A stretch of DNA of 34,863 nucleotides. Source: an uncultured Erysipelotrichaceae bacterium. Lineage in GTDB: Bacteria > Bacillota_I > Bacilli_A > Erysipelotrichales > Coprobacillaceae. Both the position numbers and the translations under genes were made by a program. Under the pieces are notes generated by a model. It saw only the letters and a list, made by a program, of their open reading frames with translations, was not told where the DNA came from and searched no databases. Location: positions 1 to 34,863 of the forward strand of contig CAJUOS010000021.1 of NCBI GenBank assembly GCA_910588075.1, given 5' to 3'. Of this stretch, positions 32,578 to 34,863 are shown piece after piece. Every line of letters begins with the position of its first letter. The stretch's first letter is position 1.

Positions 32578-33906
32578 TTATTTCTTTTTTAAATTTCCAT
32601 CCATCATGACTAAAATCTGATCTCTATCTAATTTCAATAATTCATTCTTTCCTTTTTTAATAATATGACCATTATATTTCTCTAATTGAGAATATAATGT
32701 TTTTTCATTGAGTGATAAAAGTTCATTAATTTTTGAAGAATCTACAATCCAATAATAACAAGCATAATAATCAGATAATGCTTCCACCTCATACGTCCCC
32801 TCTGATATATGTTTTCCAACATAGAAAACCCCTCTTGGATATTCTGTTGTTTGTAATTGAGGAGTATTGTCAAGATGGTATAATTTTGTATATCTATCAA
32901 CACTTATATCATCACCATTTTCCAAAACAACAATAACATTTTGATACCATTGTTGATAAACATTATGTTTTAATGAAAAACTCATTTTATTTGCATGAAA
33001 TGCATTCGCATTTTTATAATTCTCATCTATACAAACATAAATTCCAGGAAGTAAATCTTTTCCAACCTTATAATTTCCTAATGTAAAAACTTGTTCTTTT
33101 AATCTATTCGTAACTTCCTTTTTTAATTGACTATCATTCCATTGTTTCTTATCAATTAAATCATTGCATTGCTTCCAAACTTTACATTCCTCATAAAAAC
33201 AATCTATCTTACTAAAAATAGAATAAAGTCTTTCCCTTTCTGAAACAGTACCTTGATTCAATACCATTTCAATTAAAATTTCTCTATTTTTCTCTTCAAA
33301 AAGCGATTTTATATTCTTTGTCATATCTTTTTTATAGAGTGAACTCATATCCTTAGTAATAATACCTTCTTGCAAAAGCTTCTTACTTTTAACTTGCTTA
33401 AAAATATTTTGTAATTGTTTTCTCAATGAATCATCTAAATCTGCTCTATATGAAAGCAAATAATAATTATCATGTTCATAACTCATTAAATAATCCTGCA
33501 TACCCAATTCATCTAAAATTTTATTAACTTCTGACAAGGGATGAAATTTTCTTATTGAATCATTAACAACTTCCAATTTGTTTACATCATAATGAAGATA
33601 TTCAGTATCATTATAATACTTCATTTCAGCAATCATTTCTCCATTATATTTTATTTTTAAATGATTCTCACTTTCTTCATCAACAATAAAATCTGTATTC
33701 ATACAATTATCCTCTACCAATTCCCTAAAGGATAAATGAGTATTTCTATCTTCTATGTTATATATAATGAAATACACTAAAAAAAGAAAACAAAAAGCCA
33801 TAAAAAGTTTTACAAATATAGATGTTTTCTTTCTGCCACTAACATTTATTTGCTCATCTTTCTTATTGGTTCCTATATCATCAATAAAATTATTATCACC
33901 TATCAT
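32578..33906 (-). CDS. Membrane-anchored protein with two tandem C-terminal 'GK..G.Y' modules
   Basis: An acidic cytoplasmic N-terminus leads into one membrane segment (about residues 30-50 from the chosen start), and the rest (~390 residues) should be extracytoplasmic. A long helical region precedes two related modules: one around NYKVGKDLLPGIYVC and one around VFYVGKHISEGTYEV. Each is followed by strands and a late acidic/hydrophobic element. This pattern is common in Bacillota surface proteins of unknown function. I start it at the ATG at 33906, with an AGGTGAT-type site 6 nt upstream. A GTG at 33954 also opens the frame but lacks any ribosome binding site. It is first in the operon with the Tim44-like and SPFH proteins and could be the outward-facing sensor, which is an inference. 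Confidence 0.75.
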   Translation of the reverse strand: MIGDNNFIDDIGTNKKDEQINVSGRKKTSIFVKLFMAFCFLFLVYFIIYNIEDRNTHLSFRELVEDNCMNTDFIVDEESENHLKIKYNGEMIAEMKYYNDTEYLHYDVNKLEVVNDSIRKFHPLSEVNKILDELGMQDYLMSYEHDNYYLLSYRADLDDSLRKQLQNIFKQVKSKKLLQEGIITKDMSSLYKKDMTKNIKSLFEEKNREILIEMVLNQGTVSERERLYSIFSKIDCFYEECKVWKQCNDLIDKKQWNDSQLKKEVTNRLKEQVFTLGNYKVGKDLLPGIYVCIDENYKNANAFHANKMSFSLKHNVYQQWYQNVIVVLENGDDISVDRYTKLYHLDNTPQLQTTEYPRGVFYVGKHISEGTYEVEALSDYYACYYWIVDSSKINELLSLNEKTLYSQLEKYNGHIIKKGKNELLKLDRDQILVMMDGNLKKK

Positions 33907-34033
33907 ATCAACATCACCTATATTTATATTATCATAATCATCTTTGAAAAACACTTTATTTTAATTAAATCGTAAAGATAATATTTCAATTCTTTGAAAA
34001 CTCATTTATAATATATACAAGGAGTTGATAAAG

Positions 34034-34768
34034 ATGGAAAATTTTTATAGGAAGGCAATGATTCTCACATACAAAATAGATTTTGATGGAGATCATATTT
34101 TTATGGATAGTGCTAATTTTAAAGGAAATTATGATATTCATGATGTTGAATGGGTATTTTTAGATAGTATTTCACTTTATGTTAAATTTGGAAAAGATAA
34201 AAAGGCACACCAATTTATTATGAAAAAGGATGGTGAGTACTTTAAAAAGCTTTATCAGTATCTATTACCATATACTGAAAAAATAAAAATTGATAGTGAA
34301 AAAAAGAGAGTAACAATCTATCATAAAAATAATCCTGATATTAAAGTCAGTTATTTAGATTTTCAACAAATTATACGTGCTGAAATTATAGAAGAAACTG
34401 AAACAAAGTATGTTGATATTTCTGACATTGAGAAATGGGATAAAAGCAAAGCTAAAGAGGTAAAAACGTTATTAAAATTGCAAATTAAATTAACAATTAA
34501 TGATGTAAATATTCCTCAAATGTATATTGATTATATTTATAGTAGATATCCATCAATGCCTGATGAGGTTATCCAAACAATTCAAAAACAATGTCAAAAA
34601 GATTTATCTGCTTTAGAAGTTATTACACACCAAAATACAGTTCAAAAAAAGGATAATTATCAGGTCATCCCTATTGAAGAACTTAAAAAACTTAAAGATT
34701 TATTAGATTTAAATGTTATTACTCAAGAAGAATTTGATAAAAAGAAAAAACAATTATTAGACATATAG
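34034..34768 (+). CDS. SHOCT-domain protein of unknown function
   Basis: This 244-residue protein has no signal peptide or membrane segment. The N-terminal ~90 residues read as strands (FDGDHIFMDSANF, SLYVKFGKDKKAHQF) in a PH-like pattern, and a second strand-rich block follows. The last ~30 residues form a short SHOCT motif (LKKLKDLLDLNVITQEEFDKKKKQLL), a helix-turn-helix found at the C-termini of many membrane-associated proteins. The ATG at 34034 is used with AAGGAG 9 nt upstream. A TTG three codons earlier abuts that site. It is divergent from the membrane protein/Tim44/SPFH operon, with about 127 bp between the starts, so coregulation is possible. PH-like plus SHOCT architecture suggests a membrane-surface role, which is an inference. 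Confidence 0.75.
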   Translation: MENFYRKAMILTYKIDFDGDHIFMDSANFKGNYDIHDVEWVFLDSISLYVKFGKDKKAHQFIMKKDGEYFKKLYQYLLPYTEKIKIDSEKKRVTIYHKNNPDIKVSYLDFQQIIRAEIIEETETKYVDISDIEKWDKSKAKEVKTLLKLQIKLTINDVNIPQMYIDYIYSRYPSMPDEVIQTIQKQCQKDLSALEVITHQNTVQKKDNYQVIPIEELKKLKDLLDLNVITQEEFDKKKKQLLDI

Positions 34769-34778
34769 AATAAATAGA

Positions 34779-34813
34779 AAAACAAGAATTGTACTTTTGA
34801 CAACTCTTGTTTT
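34779..34813 (+). terminator. Long imperfect hairpin after the SHOCT gene
   Basis: A 14-bp stem with one mismatch (34779-34792 with 34800-34813) and 7-nt loop lies 10 nt after the stop codon, but only a TTTT run belongs to the stem itself and no T tract follows. Confidence 0.5.
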
Positions 34814-34828
34814 CCTAAATTAAAATTC

Positions 34829-34855
34829 AAAGTGCACCACAAGGTGCGCTTTTTT
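34829..34855 (+). terminator. Strong terminator near the window end
   Basis: A 10-bp GC-richer stem with one G-U pair (34829-34838 with 34843-34852) and a 4-nt loop runs into a T tract on the plus strand. Confidence 0.8.
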
Positions 34856-34863
34856 AGTGTATA

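Overview
The window is very AT-rich and carries mostly Bacillota-type housekeeping genes: hprK, lgt, uvrB and uvrA, a CtpA/B-type processing protease, a ClpP with the same catalytic-residue numbering as the Bacillus enzyme, strong AAGGAG or GAGGTG ribosome binding sites, and many hairpin-plus-U-tract terminators. Codon use and gene content suggest an anaerobic gut member of the Erysipelotrichia (Coprobacillus/Thomasclavelia-like). That placement is an inference, because no rRNA gene is present. Most genes lie on the minus strand.

Layout. Positions 60-3559 hold a MIF-type tautomerase, a PLP aminotransferase, a divergent P-II-like protein, and a RelA/SpoT-domain alarmone synthetase with a small downstream partner. 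Positions 3657-11541 are one tight minus-strand operon, uvrB > cca/HD > uvrA > hprK > lgt, with overlapping or nearly touching genes. Upstream of it are an S41 peptidase (11729-13165), then a ZIP metal transporter and a short DtxR-type regulator (13221-14405). Positions 14559-18653 encode a small secreted protein and two MacB-like proteins, each an ATPase fused to a permease, translationally coupled in one operon.

Positions 18654-21154 are a gene-poor, decayed island. It holds a broken short ORF, a second copy of the last ~147 bp of the gap locus (gene end plus terminator), a membrane-anchored orphan protein, a frameshifted secreted cysteine-peptidase remnant and a possible 20-residue ORF. 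The true gap gene follows at 21196-22209. The repeat makes the island look like a remnant inserted at, or formed by recombination with, the 3' end of gap.

Positions 22504-29754 hold clpP, an orphan gene, L-asparaginase, a GH1 6-phospho-beta-glucosidase with a small membrane protein, a MATE exporter, a guanylate kinase-like protein and a TPR-like protein. Positions 29811-34768 hold a lipoprotein and a likely envelope-associated module: a membrane protein with two tandem extracytoplasmic repeats, a Tim44-like/zinc-ribbon protein and an SPFH/zinc-ribbon protein, with a SHOCT-domain protein transcribed divergently.

No tRNA, rRNA, CRISPR array or intact transposase was recognised. The best candidates for undescribed biology are the secreted-protein/double-ABC operon, the SPFH/Tim44 module, the alarmone synthetase with its partner, and the gap-tail island.
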